Of a stretch of DNA of 64,000 nt, positions 1 through 11,062 are shown piece after piece. The stretch comes from Nereocystis luetkeana. Its lineage: Eukaryota; Sar; Phaeophyceae; Laminariales; Laminariaceae. Location: positions 992,001-1,056,000 of the forward strand of contig JARUPZ010000011.1 of NCBI GenBank assembly GCA_031213475.1. The letters run 5' to 3'. The notes below the pieces were generated by a model. It was not told where the DNA came from, searched no databases, and saw only the letters and a program-made list of their open reading frames with translations. Numbering within the stretch: position 1 is the first letter of the stretch; the number at the start of each line of letters is the position of its first letter. The position numbers were made by a program, and so were the translations under genes.

Positions 1-2649
1 GCACAGGGCGACGGGGAGCCTGCGCAGCCATCCAACGTAGACGCCGCGGCGCGACACATCGCCTCGACTGATCCATCTGGGTTTTCGTGGGTTTCAGGAC
101 AAAATCCTTCGCGGGCACCACAGCCAGCAGGTGGGCGATTGTAGTTCGCATTGCGCGTAATATATCTCCATGGTGGCCAAGCAAATGCACACGTATTTCC
201 ACGATATGTTCCGCTTGCGTTAGGAAGGTGACATTGAGCCGTAAGATTAGAGACACGTAGGACCAGCCATGGCCGGCATTCGCGCATGCGGCCTAATGGA
301 ACCATGACGCTTCACTTGTCGACTACAAAGCTAATAGGACATGATCACACATTTGCCCATTATAGTTCACTTGCACGTATTTGCACGATATGTTCCGCAT
401 GCGTTTTGAAGGTGGCATTGAGCCGTGAGATTAAAGACACGTAGGACCAGTCATGACCGATGTTTGCGGATGCAGCCTAACGAAACTATGACGCTTCGTT
501 TTCAGACTAAATTGCCAAATGACATAACCACACATACACCTATTATTTCCCTTTCCGCCCTCGCCAGCACTGGGATCACGACCGAGTGGCGTGCTACCCC
601 TCGTCCCACGCTCCTCCTCCCGCGACATCTATAGAAAAGAAGGGCATAGGGTAAGAGGCTTCGATGCAAGAGGGGCCATCTACCGCGGTGAGGCTCCCTG
701 CTTTGCGAGTGCCCAGAGGGAGCCGAGATGGGAGACGCCGCCGCCGTCTCATCCAATCCGGCAGGGAGATCAGTCGGAGCGGCCCCACAACAGACCCAAC
801 AGTGGCCAAATCGAGCAGGGCGGCCATCCGAGCAGCGATTGTATTGGTCGTGGCTTCCCCCGCGAGGGAAGCGTGCACGTGGGATCGGAGCCGGTGTCTG
901 TAGACGATACGTTTGAGTTCATGGCTCCTTGCTGGAGGCTTTTACAGCGTGCTCAGGCTTACATGGACAATGTGAGGATTTCGTTTTGTACGTTAACGAT
1001 GCATTTTTGCTACGTAAGGATGAGCCCTCCGTCTGTATTATATATAGCCTACTTACGTGTGGAACGCGCCTCATACGTGTCCGTTCAGCTTCTCGGCCGA
1101 AACCGACACGCGTCACATGTCCAAATTTTTAGGCAAAATAATAGGTTATGCTGCGTTTTGACTCAGTGATATTTCGCCACACTGCTTATTGCTTCGTCTC
1201 GCCAGCGCGACTGATTTGACAAGATAGCCGATCGTTTCTTACGCTTGCCGTTACCCACTCATTTGTTTCGAATCCACCCACAAACATGCAGGACCAGCTT
1301 GAGTACATGAAGGGTCTCATACTTACGCACGTCAGGAAACCCATGTCCAGAGACCAGGTAAATTTTCGATTTCTTCGGTCCCTGCACCGCGTCAATGTAT
1401 ACGCACGTTCTATACATGCGAACACATTGTACATTGAGATAATATTGGCGTTCTTTCTTTTATAATACCGTGCTTCGGTTGTGTCGGAATAAGCTGTCTG
1501 AGAACGCAGACACGATGTCCGCACGCAAAATCACAACGGAACCTCCTGGATCACATTTCTATTACATGCCGATAATTGCGTACTTTGCATTAAAGTGGTT
1601 AATAGAGTCAACGGTTCAAGTATTGGGATGATTAAAGTCAATGGTTCACAATGTCTTTCATTTGCTCACTCATGCCCCTCCCCCCACTGGCGTGACGGAC
1701 ACCAGCTGCTGGAGAGGGCCCAAAGCTGCCTCCAAGAGCAGGACGGAATATTCGCTGCGTTTGTCAGGTGAAGCTCCCTTGATGCGCGGAGAAATGTCTG
1801 CCGTGCGCCACGATGAAATACTGGCCGCAGGTTTGTGCGTCGCCAGCGAGAGCTGTGCGGATCAAGAGTTCAATCAACAAGGGTACAATACTTCAGTTCA
1901 TTGATAAGCGCGTAAACACACACTAACCTTGGAATTCACTCCGTTGCTCATCGCTTCTGCTGGACGTCAGGATGTTCGACCACATCGACCAACCTCCCCA
2001 GCTGCCCCTATACCCGGCGAAAAGAGCGACTCACCCTCGGTCTCGTTGGATGTCGTACGAGATGGGACGTTCGCCAGAGGCAACCCCCATCAACGACAGC
2101 CCCTACGTATTACCCTTGCCTCAAGTACCAGCCTCAGTCACCTCTAATGTGCAACGAGGAGATATCCTTGGGTCGCATCTCATTTCCGACCGCGGCGAGA
2201 AGAGGATTACCACGAGCACCCCGTCTCAGCCATACCCCCGATTGAGAGTACCGGCAAGCCGCCGTGTGGAGGTCAGACGATCCATCCATCCTTACGATCA
2301 CAATGGCGCCGACAGGTGGCGAGCTATCGGTGCTGGAGGTATTGGGAGGAACGATGCCGTGGGTATCCGTGCCGATCCTCCGGCCCATCGCCTATCACCC
2401 CGCCGGCAACCATCAGATGCTTGCCTACACCGGGCGAGGTGCCCAGAACGTCTGCCTGACAAATGTAACGATGAGCGGGAGAGACCCCTGAACGCTTGGT
2501 CACAGCAGCCCGCAGGAGAGTGGGAACCGGATATAGTCTCCTCAGCAGCGAACGCAGCTGCAAATGTCAATGAATCGCCACGCGGTATGATCGGAAGGCG
2601 CAGTACAGGTCCGGCGTGGGGTCTTGCCGGGGGGTATATGAGGAGCTAA
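1..2649 (+). CDS. Gene A: C-terminal half of a BAH/ELM2/SANT-type protein paralogue (partial, 5 exons)
   Basis: Proposed exons are <1-130, 568-971, 1292-1357, 1706-1767 and 1971-2649. All introns are GT-AG with phases 1, 0, 0 and 2. They join to 446 codons plus stop with no frame break. Every exon has a counterpart in gene B (30500-32925, minus) with the same phases. The three internal exons have the same lengths (404, 66 and 62 bp). The 22-residue product of exon 3 is identical in both genes, and exon 4 differs at only three residues. Conserved blocks include MAPCWRLL, RAQAYMD, MFDHIDQPPQ and IHPYD. No domain is recognised in this C-terminal part. By homology with gene B, BAH, ELM2 and SANT exons should lie off the left edge; that is inference. 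Nothing marks it as a pseudogene. Confidence 0.75.
187..547 (+). repeat. Tandem duplication inside intron 1 of gene A
   Basis: Two diverged copies of a segment of about 180 bp lie head to tail at roughly 187-371 and 372-547. Each starts near a CACGTATTT block and contains CACGATATGTTCCGC, ACACGTAGGACCAG and CTATGACGCTTC-like blocks. The second copy runs up to the splice acceptor at 567. The matching intron of gene B is 234 bp against 437 bp here, so this duplication accounts for most of the difference. Confidence 0.7.
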
Positions 2650-4204
2650 CATTTCGAACAATCAATGAGTCCACAACTCGGTGTTTTATAGGCAAACATT
2701 AACGAGGGTGGTGCCATTCGCCTGTTAGGGGTCGAAACCCTCATCGGAGATACTATCGTTTAGCGTCCTGGCACCAGTGCGGTCAGAAAAATGATATTTC
2801 ATATTTGATACTTCACATTTCAATCCGATGATTATATCTGGCGGGACGAATAATATTGTCACGGTGTACCGTCGCTGTCACAATCGAGAAATCAAATGAC
2901 GCCAACATGCGCGCTCTGGTTGTGTTGAACATGATAGATCACTTGGAAAGCCCCCTTAATAAATGGGGTATATGTGGAGGTTTCGGCGAGGCAAGGGATT
3001 GTTAGCACGGCCATCTGACGCCCAACAGCGCCAGTAACTGCACTCTAGGGTGGTCTTGGTTTCGGTGGCCTGCTACGGTGTAAATGGTTTGCCATTTCCA
3101 TCGTGGTTATGGTATTACTACAGTTGTACCGTATACCTCGCGAAATATCACGTCCCGGAACGGATCGTTTTGCCGATTGGGGCAAGGCAATCGGGAGTAC
3201 ACAACAAGAAAACGGTTGTTTTGGAAAATTATCGTCGGGATACACTGTCTTCGTTGTCGGGAAACACAGCTTTCGAGTTTGTCGGAGGGGATGTGTTACC
3301 CGATTGCTACGTTGTTTTGTACTACAAGCGCACGCCTAAAATGTGTGCCTCGTTGCCGAATGCGTCGAGGTATAATCTATTTGCTATACGCAAATTATCC
3401 CGTATAACGTGGCTTGCACTATTTGTACCTCAAACGTCCAGCTGTACATGGCGTTATATGTATGGCTTGGGTCACGACTGCCTTTGATGCCCTAGGGTTA
3501 GGCAGCAAAGTTTGCTTTGCCACACGTAAATTGATGTACAGTAGTCTGGCGTGTGTATTGGTGTCCGAGCATAGTTCTGAGCAGTGGTGGTTTGTTGGGT
3601 CTTCGTATTCAGCGTTCTGCACTATCGTGCGTGCTCCGGCAGAGTGACTTCGCTGTAGTCTAGTGTAAATGTTTTTTCGGTGACTGGCCGTGCTCTGTGA
3701 TACGGCGATTAGCGGCGCGGTTGTGAGCCAACCGACGTCAATCCTTGTTGGGGTGATCGTTTTTCGTGGAACCAAGCTGTACCAAGTATGTATCACACGC
3801 ACTAGCTATTGATGAAGTGTCTTCACTCTGCCCTCTTGGTACTTGGTGTATCGGTATTTCGAGTGCACGGATAGTTTCATCGACTCGTCACCAGGTTTTT
3901 GGGTGACTCTAGTCGGCGTTTTACGTATATATTCTCCGGTGCCGGTATTATCGACACTGTGTATTTGCACCGTCATTGTACGTGCGTAGCAGAGAGTGGG
4001 TGTGAACCATGAGTGTTTCATCACAGCCACTTGTAATTCGTTTTTTAGATTGGTCGTCCGTGCGTGCTCAATGGGTCCCTTGACCTCGAGATTAGGGAAG
4101 GTAAGTGATGAGACATGAAAATATTCCCGCAAGTGCTGTACAACAAAATACTTCCACTTCTGGGTTCCTCGTGCTCGTTGTACGGCAGATAAAAAATATT
4201 TGAC
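2650..4204. other. Spacer downstream of gene A, no gene recognised
   Basis: It begins with the 3' flank of gene A, where a possible AATAAA signal lies near 2958. An open frame of 145 codons at 3050-3487 (plus) and one of 127 codons on the minus strand overlap each other. Neither shows a recognisable motif or splice context. I see no repeat of another part of the window here. Confidence 0.5.
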
Positions 4205-4313
4205 TATTACGGGGAACCATAGTTAATAGGACCAAATATTGTTAGTAAAAATGGTTAAATATATAGGTTTTTATGTAAAACACAGGTCCTATTAACTATG
4301 GTGCCCCGTAATA
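4205..4313. mobile_element. MITE-1 copy 1 (mariner-like TIR element, 109 bp)
   Basis: This is a near-perfect inverted repeat of about 29 bp. The left arm starts TATTACGGGGAACCATAG and the right arm ends CTATGGTGCCCCGTAATA. They enclose an AT-rich core of about 50 bp. The flanks read C-TA on the left and TA-G on the right, which suits a Tc1/mariner-style TA target. Four further copies occur at 7192, 17283, 18202 and 52209. Confidence 0.85.
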
Positions 4314-5157
4314 GAGTACAAGAAACCGAAAATTCAAGTGGTCTGGAACCACATTCATTTCTTAAACTTTGGAAGCGACGTACGCCCCGAAGGACGACAC
4401 GAAAGTGCCGTCTCTTTGGCACACTCACGGGAGTGCATCAAGGACCTCATATATAAATATATCTGGTCTGCCAATGTTTAGCTCGATGGCAACATTCGGA
4501 GCTATAGCAGAATAACGACAAAATCCTTGTAAAAAGCGGCTGTAGACGCGCTCCTATTGCCTTTCTTAGTTGTCGGGAGTATGTCTTTGTGTTTATTGGG
4601 CAGTGCAACACAAGTGCTTTCACTTGCGAAAAAGCGTTTAAAAAAAAGGAGTCGTTTCAAAATAAGCGTAGGAAATAAATCTGGACAATATATACTTGGT
4701 AGCGCATTTAAAGACAAATGCTACAGGCAAGGTTTGAAAGTATGACTCATTGCCTTTGAGTTGAAGACGTATAACTCTGCTGAGCTATACAAAAACAATA
4801 CCCTGCAAAGTCCCGATCAGAAAACACGAGATAACCTAGCAGGATCATGAAACGTCAGCACTGTTTTGGACTGGATTTAAGAAGCCTCACATTTCACGAG
4901 TTTGTAGGGGACGAGACACGGATATCACGGGATTATTTGTCGAAAACTACAACGGGACTAGTTTGAACGCGATCGATATTTTTGAAAAGTGCACAGGACG
5001 GGATAATGATCGCTAACACTTTCACGGGATCAGTTTGGACGGGAACGGACTATTCATATTTTCACAGGACACCGAGATTATCCCGTATCTTGTGGAATCT
5101 CGCGGGAATTTTACAATGGAAAAATTCCCTCGAAAATGCACTCATTTGATTAGTGAG
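4314..5157. other. Spacer, no gene recognised
   Basis: AT-rich sequence with only short open frames. From about 4860 to 5130 the words ACGGGAT, CGGGAT and CGGGAC recur roughly every 30-50 bp (ACGGGATTATT, ACGGGATAATG, CACGGGATCAG), which looks like an eroded short repeat. Confidence 0.4.
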
Positions 5158-5393
5158 TCATTCTTATCGGAGAGCGTTTTGTCCAAAATGTTGACAACTT
5201 TTTCGCGCAATTTTTCAATCTTCCATATTATCCTGGTTTTGTTTTCAAATATTGGAATGTTAACGAACTTGATATTTTGCTTCTTCTGGAGAATTTCAGG
5301 AAGAGTGACAGAACGCCTCCGTATATTGATACATATCTCCAATTATTTCCAAACTTTGGAACTTTTGGAAAAAACGCTCGCCGATAAGAATGA
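5158..5393. mobile_element. 236-bp TIR element (MITE-like)
   Basis: The left end TCATTCTTATCGGAGAGCGT is matched in reverse complement by the right end ACGCTCGCCGATAAGAATGA, with one mismatch over the first 20 bp. Weaker pairing continues through TTTTGTCCAAAA. The core is AT-rich. I see no second copy in the window and no clear target duplication, so the class is undecided. Confidence 0.65.
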
Positions 5394-6385
5394 ACCTTAG
5401 TCAATATACCAGTGTATGTATATAATACTCGATATACTAGTGTATATAATATACACACGCTGGACAAGTAGCCGATTCAACTTGCCTATTAAGTGGGTCA
5501 ATAGGTTGGGCTATTGCGTACCGATTAATTCTGCCCCCTTTAATAGGAAGGCAAAAGTGTCTACCGACAGCTATCTATTATATCAATATTTTAAGAGCAA
5601 TATATATAGGATACCATGGTACTGTTTAAGTTAGTCACGTACATGGATTTGTCTTTGGACACCTCTTTATTCGACCAATGTAGGTTCAAAGCAATAGGTA
5701 CAATAGGATATTGTCTTTGGGATAGGTATGTATGAGGCATTTCCTAAAGGTGCTTGTAGATTCCGCAACGTGTTCAGAGTAATACCGACCGATACCTTTT
5801 TATTTGATCAATATGTTTAGTGATTTCTGGTCAATGGTCTAGGTGTGAGGTTTTGTCGTTCGATAATTATTTCCTTCTTTGACCACTATGTCAAGATACA
5901 TGGCACTGGCACGTATAGATAGGCTATTGATCTTGGGAAAAAGATGGCTGCGACATTGTCCATTTGTACCTATTTACTTGGCACGTATTAGGTTCAAATC
6001 AAAAGATAGATGAAGCGGGCATGATTTCTACCTGGTATATATTTGACCAACATATTCGGTGAAGTACATGTTGACAAATGTTTTTAGGATAGGTTTACGA
6101 AACACTGTACGCCCTTTTACGTCATCAATAATAGTTATTCATATCAAAACTAGAGGTGGGCACCACAAAAGAAACAAAAAACAGTTTTAACCGATTTTTG
6201 GAAACCCAGCAGGCTTGTTCGGGTAGTCGGTTTTGAGGGGGGGAAACGCACGTTTTCTCGCCGGTTTAGACCGGTTAACCAGAAACCGAATAGAACCGGA
6301 AACACGTACTACAAAATTAAGAAACCGGTTCAAACCGGCAGAACCGGAAATATTTAAAACTGATTTTCGACATAGTAAAACCATG
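5394..6385. other. Spacer with an AACCGG-rich tract
   Basis: No gene is recognised. Between about 6180 and 6360 the words AACCGG, CCGGTT and AACCG recur more than ten times in both orientations, giving a degenerate simple-sequence tract. Similar AACCG/CGGTT tracts occur near 57800-57900 and 58630-58760. Confidence 0.5.
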
Positions 6386-7126
6386 AGGGCCCGTCTTACC
6401 GAGAAACCTCTCATGATAATCTAATAGGGATTTTATGTTATATTATATTCGAATAGCATTTCGTGACAAATATACTTTCGGGTCCTACGGAGGAACGACG
6501 TTTTTTTGTCGAACGAATAACGCACGACAAGGGTCAACGAACACCAGAGCGCAACCAACGAGGCGAGCGACGGCCGGCGTCCCCCCCAGGGCGACGCGAG
6601 CAGCGGCCGTTTTATCTGCCGGGACCGCCGAAGAGCCTATCGCTCTTGGGATGTCGTGGGTGGCTCGCGCAGCCCCGAAGCCCCACACAGACAGCAGCGA
6701 TCGAACTTCTGAGCGAAGTCGTGACCTGGTCGGTGCTCGTATGGTTTGCGAGGCAAAGAGGGATGAAAAGCTGTGTTGGCGACGGCCTTGTTTTTTTTTT
6801 AGGTGGCGCGGATGGTCTAGATGCTACTACTCTGTTCTAGAGACCGTCGGACCTCTCGCAGCGGCTGCTTCGGTGGCCCTGCCTGTCCGAAATGGAGAAT
6901 ATCACCTGTGAAGCAGTCCACGATACGGCAATTTTTTGCGTGGATAGCTTCGGTTGCAGGAACATGCCACGTCGACTTGGACAAACTCCTCGATTTGAAT
7001 AACACGAAGAAGAGCCAAACTCCTCGAAAGGCCCAAAGGCACATTTTTAACGAAATTTCTATTCGAATCAATAATTTCCCCCCCATTCGATGACCATGAA
7101 AAAGGTTTCTCGTTAAGACGGACCCT
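6386..7126 (+). mobile_element. T element copy 1: 741-bp TIR element
   Basis: The left terminus AGGGCCCGTCTTACCGAGAA and the right terminus, which ends TTAAGACGGACCCT, pair as inverted repeats of about 25 bp. A GC-rich core (6530-6900) matches a second copy in opposite orientation at 21434-22230, including a GRGERRPxS / RRxQRP-like coding-looking stretch. No intact transposase is visible. Short open frames in the core are broken and overlap on both strands. It is probably a non-autonomous DNA transposon that carries a GC-rich insert. Confidence 0.7.
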
Positions 7127-7191
7127 TACCAGTTTACTGTTAATTAATAGACTACCTGCACAGCAGCAGTCGCAGGACTGGTATTATAAAT

Positions 7192-7299
7192 ACTACGGGG
7201 AAACACAGTAAATATGACCAAATGTTGGTAAAATGATCGAAATATATTAGTTTCCGTCTGTACCGTAGGTCCTATTTAATATGGTCCTCCGTAACAGTA
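7192..7299. mobile_element. MITE-1 copy 2
   Basis: It starts TACTACGGGG and ends CCTCCGTAACAGTA, with internal TAGGTCCTATTTAATATGG matching the right arm of copy 1. The TIRs are more diverged here than in copies 1 and 3. Confidence 0.7.
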
Positions 7300-7574
7300 G
7301 AGCATACCCATTACTACGTACACCTGATACCATGATAAGTGTTTACATCGACCAAAGCTCAGAAGACAGCTAGAGTTTCTAAGAAACATCCTGCTGCACT
7401 ACAGCAGTAGTCCCCAGCGACAGCTATAATGATTGATAGAAAATATCAAGATCATCACAATTTTATCATATGAACTTCAGAAAAATAAGATTGGTCCGGA
7501 ATTATAAGTTGCGATTTAATGTAATAAGAAGAATATACTGGTATAGATTATTTTGTTTCCGAACAGAGTGGCAT

Positions 7575-7645
7575 AATATGCCAGAGAATACACGACATCC
7601 CCAAATTCCCCACTACATCCTACCTGGTAGATAACAAGGGGAACG
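7575..7645 (+). repeat. Left member of a 70-bp direct repeat flanking LINE copy 1
   Basis: TATGCCAGAG, then CCCAAATTCC and CACTA blocks, recur in the same order and spacing at 11071-11141, just past the LINE 3' end. Identity by eye is roughly three quarters. It could be a very long target duplication or a pre-existing repeat. Confidence 0.5.
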
Positions 7646-9838
7646 TACTTCGAAGCGTACCAATCCGAAACCGAAAGAATCCTAGCGAACGACGACCAGA
7701 GGGGCTTCTACAAGCACCTTAAGAGCACGGTAGGATTGGAAGGGACTAAAGCGAGGAGCGACCAGTTCATTAGGGACGAGGATGGCACGCTCTTACGGGA
7801 TAAGGTGGGAATTCGTGAAGGATGGGCGGGGTTTTGCGACAAACTCTTGAACACGAAGTCGCTGAAACTCGATCCCACGATTATCGACCTCTTGTCACAG
7901 CGACCGCCATAACTTGTCATTTGAAGATGCACCATCCATGAACGAAATGACGGAAGCACTTAGGGGGATGTCAAAGTGGAAAGCTGTCGGGCCAGATGGT
8001 CTCCCGACTGAACTCTTCAAAATCAAACTCTCGGCATTCGCGCAGTGCTTCACAACATCAATCATCCTTATCGATGTTTGGGTAACAGGGAAAGCCCCCC
8101 AGCAATGGAAAGATGCGACCAACAAGGTTGTTTCACGAATAGAAGGACCAAACTGACTGCAACAACTAACTGCAGAGGGATTTCGCTGGTTGCCCACGCA
8201 GGCAAAGTGTTGTTGACATCGTCCCGTCCCGCCTCAGCAACTACTCCGAAACCGAGGTATTACTCCCTGAGGAACAGTGTGGCTTCCGTCCCGCACGATC
8301 AACGATTAATATTTTGTTCGTTGTGTGCCGGTTGCAGTAAGTAGCTCGGATGACAGAGGGACACCCCCCTGTACGTGTGCTTCATCGATCCGCAGAAAGC
8401 GTACGACTCTGTCGACCGAGAGCTGTTGTTATGGAAGGTACTCACACGCTTTGGCGTACCAACCAAGATGCTGAGAATTATATGTAACTTCCACCATGGC
8501 ATGCGGGCTCGCGTGCGTACTGACGACGGCGAGCACTCGGAATGGTTTGATGTCACGCGGAGACTGCGGCAAGGCTGTGTACCATCACCTTTACTATTCA
8601 ACGTGTTCTTCGCTGCTGCGTTACATGTCGTACTAGTAAGCTTCAGCCAAGACGAAGCCATTGTAAGGGATTTGGTCCAACTCAGTGAACCTGGAGTAGT
8701 TCGAACAGGGGAAAAGGAACCAAAGGCGTGCGTGCGAAGGGCTGTATGGGGCATGTTGTACGCCGATGATGCAGGAATTGTCTCGAAGTCGGCTGAAGGG
8801 CTCGCGAAAGTGATGACAGTCATAGTGACTGTCTTCAAAGCAGCAGGCCTCACGGCATCGGAAAAGAAGACAGATACGATGCAATTACAAACACCAAACC
8901 AGACAACCCTCGCACCACCGCTCGTCATCAAAGCGGCAGGCCAGAGGTATAAGCAAAATACCCAGTTCTTATACCTAGGCGGCATTATCCGCGAAAACGC
9001 TGCGCTCTCGCTCGAAATCGACCGACGGATCCGCCTCATACGAGCATGCCTCAAACGGTTCGGCCCGGAGTTGTATCATAGGACGACCGCCCCCCTTAGC
9101 CTTAAAGTCCGAATGCTGAGAGCCGAGGTGATTGAGACCCTGCTGTACGGGTGTGTGACGTGGACCCTCAGAGCGGAACACTTTGCCAAGCTTCGAACGG
9201 CTCACCGCCAAGTCCTGTTGCGAGTCATTGGCTTCCAGCGCCGACTTCGCACTGACCATGCCACCCTCTCGTACGCGAAGTCCCTCAAGATAACACGTTG
9301 CGAGAGCATCGAAGCGACCTTTCGTAAACAGCGGATCTTCTTTGCGGGGTGCATGGCACGGCAAAGCATAGAGCGATTACCCAGTCGGGTAATGTTCGGG
9401 ACGATAGCTGGTGGGGAAAACCCGAGGCCAGGCGGACGTTGTAAGACTTGGCATAGATGCATAGTTGAAGACCTTAGGGAGTTCCGAGCAACCGAAGAGT
9501 CAACGGAAGTTGCCCCCTTGGTGTTTGGAGTTGAGACCGCGTTGTGGTCCACTGCAGCCAAAAAGGCGAGGAAGTGGTATCGGGGGATCATTGAAGCAGT
9601 CAAACGGTTCATGGTGAGGTGGCGCGAGGCTGATGCTGAGATGAGTAGGCAGCGCCGCGTATCCGCCGTGGATGGTGTCCAAGGGAATGGGGGTGTAGGG
9701 GGCAACAGGAGAAGTGGCAGAAAGCCCGACCAAGGGAATGCGGAGAGAGGGGGGAACAGAAGGAGTGGAAGGGAAACCGCGGTAAACGAAATTAGGAACG
9801 AGATTGCAGACAGGGTAGCAAGGAACCAGGGCGACTAG
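7646..9838 (+). pseudogene. LINE reverse transcriptase (broken)
   Basis: The frame first reads from 7646 (YFEAYQSE, GFYKHLK) and stops at 7911. It resumes in another frame with WKAVGPDGLPTE near 7980, the N-terminal fingers region of LINE RTs. It shifts again before an open stretch from 8375 to 9838 (487 codons). That stretch holds [16 protein letters not shown] (RT motif A region), [12 protein letters not shown] (motif B) and LYADDAG at 8756-8779 with the catalytic YADD at 8759-8770. The thumb and C-terminal region follow ([20 protein letters not shown]). The catalytic centre is intact but the N-terminal part has at least two frame breaks, so it is probably non-functional. Confidence 0.85.
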
Positions 9839-10127
9839 GAAGTAGAACATGACCATACTACTAGTGCCACCAAGTGGTGCAGCTGGTTCGAACGTGGTCG
9901 TCCCTTGTCTTCTCTTTTTGTTTTGTGTTTTTCTTTCTTGCGCTGACTCTCCGTGATTTTGATTTTATTTTTTTCTCTTACTTTCTGATTGATAAGCCGT
10001 ACTAAAGGAGTCGTGTGGCGTGGTTGGATGACGAGCCTGCTCTGCTCGTATTGCACTAATTCTTTGACGCCAAGGGGCTAGGCATAGTTGACGAACGCAG
10101 GGCGAAGACGGCAGTCTTGGTAGGAAG

Positions 10128-10470
10128 TTCTGAGGACCAACGCCCCAACTGGTAGGGTGGGCGGTAACTCGCCCGAGTCCGGCGGGTAGGCCTCTTAGAC
10201 TCATTTTTGGTATGGGTGAGCTCGCGCAAGTCGCACACTACCCGGGAGAGATGACTCTTCCGCGTGGCTATCTCCACCGCACCTGCCCCCCTCGGGGGTC
10301 AGGTGGTGTCAACGTGCCCAAGCGCCAGTAGCAACTGATGTTGCCACGGGAGCTATGGGTTAAATTGACACACGACACAAAATATAAACAAACGTGGAAG
10401 TGTTTTGAGCTTAAGCTATACTTTTACCAATCCGCCGGAGGATAAAAAACTAAAATAAATGATATCTAGA
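10128..10470 (+). mobile_element. 343-bp retroposed insertion in the LINE 3' region, with a 10-bp target duplication
   Basis: TGGTAGGAAG occurs at 10118-10127 and again at 10471-10480, flanking 343 bp that are absent from LINE copies 2 and 3. Those copies read straight from GGTAGCAAG or AGTAGCAAG into GTACCAGGC. The insert ends in an A-rich stretch (AAAAAACTAAAATAAATG). These are the marks of a target-primed, SINE-like insertion on the plus strand. I do not recognise the source RNA, and no clear A-box/B-box pair was found. Confidence 0.75.
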
Positions 10471-11062
10471 TGGTAGGAAGGTACCAGGCGGATTTGCAGG
10501 GAGAACCTGGCTATCTATACTACTTGTACCACAAACTGCTGCCGCCACCTGGAGGGTGCTTTGGGCTTTTGTCTGCCTGTTATTTTCCCTTTTTGTTATA
10601 TTGTTCGTCTTTTACTCTGTTTAGAAGCAGTGGTGTTTTTGTTATTTTTTTCTTTTTTTCCACGTCGTTCTTTTTCAAGTGTTGGCGGGCCACCTCGTCT
10701 GCGGGGGGGAGGCACGACAGATTGTTTCTTCTCGTTTTTGCTTTCATTTCTTTCTTCTTCTTTTTCTATTTCTCTTTTGATTTGTCTACTTCGTTTTGGT
10801 TTTCTCTTTGATTGTATCTTTTCGTTTCACTGTTTCATAGATTTGGTATGTCGTGCCTGTCGTATCTAGTATGATGACACGGCATTGCATTGCCCACTGC
10901 AGTGTCTACTGCATACGTGGTAACGTAGTATCTCTGTGGCGTAGCTTTGTGACCACAGAACTTGTATCTCTCTTCTAGGATTGAAGAATCGGCGCGGATA
11001 CTGGTTATGCTGGATGTCGACGGGTAGAAAGAACGGTTTAATGTGAAGAACACCCACACACA

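Larger units (their letters stand above)
7646..11062 (+). mobile_element. LINE copy 1 (non-LTR retrotransposon, 5'-truncated)
   Basis: This is the longest LINE copy. The coding part with reverse transcriptase runs from 7646 to the stop at 9838. A 3' untranslated region of about 1.2 kb follows and ends in AAGAACAC plus a CA-rich tail at about 11062. The coding part is nearly identical to LINE copy 2 (13037-15208), which makes this a fairly young family. The 3' region contains a nested insertion (10128-10470). It also has an inverted pair, GGCACGAC (10711) and GTCGTGCC (10850), conserved in other copies. The endonuclease end is missing. Confidence 0.88.
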
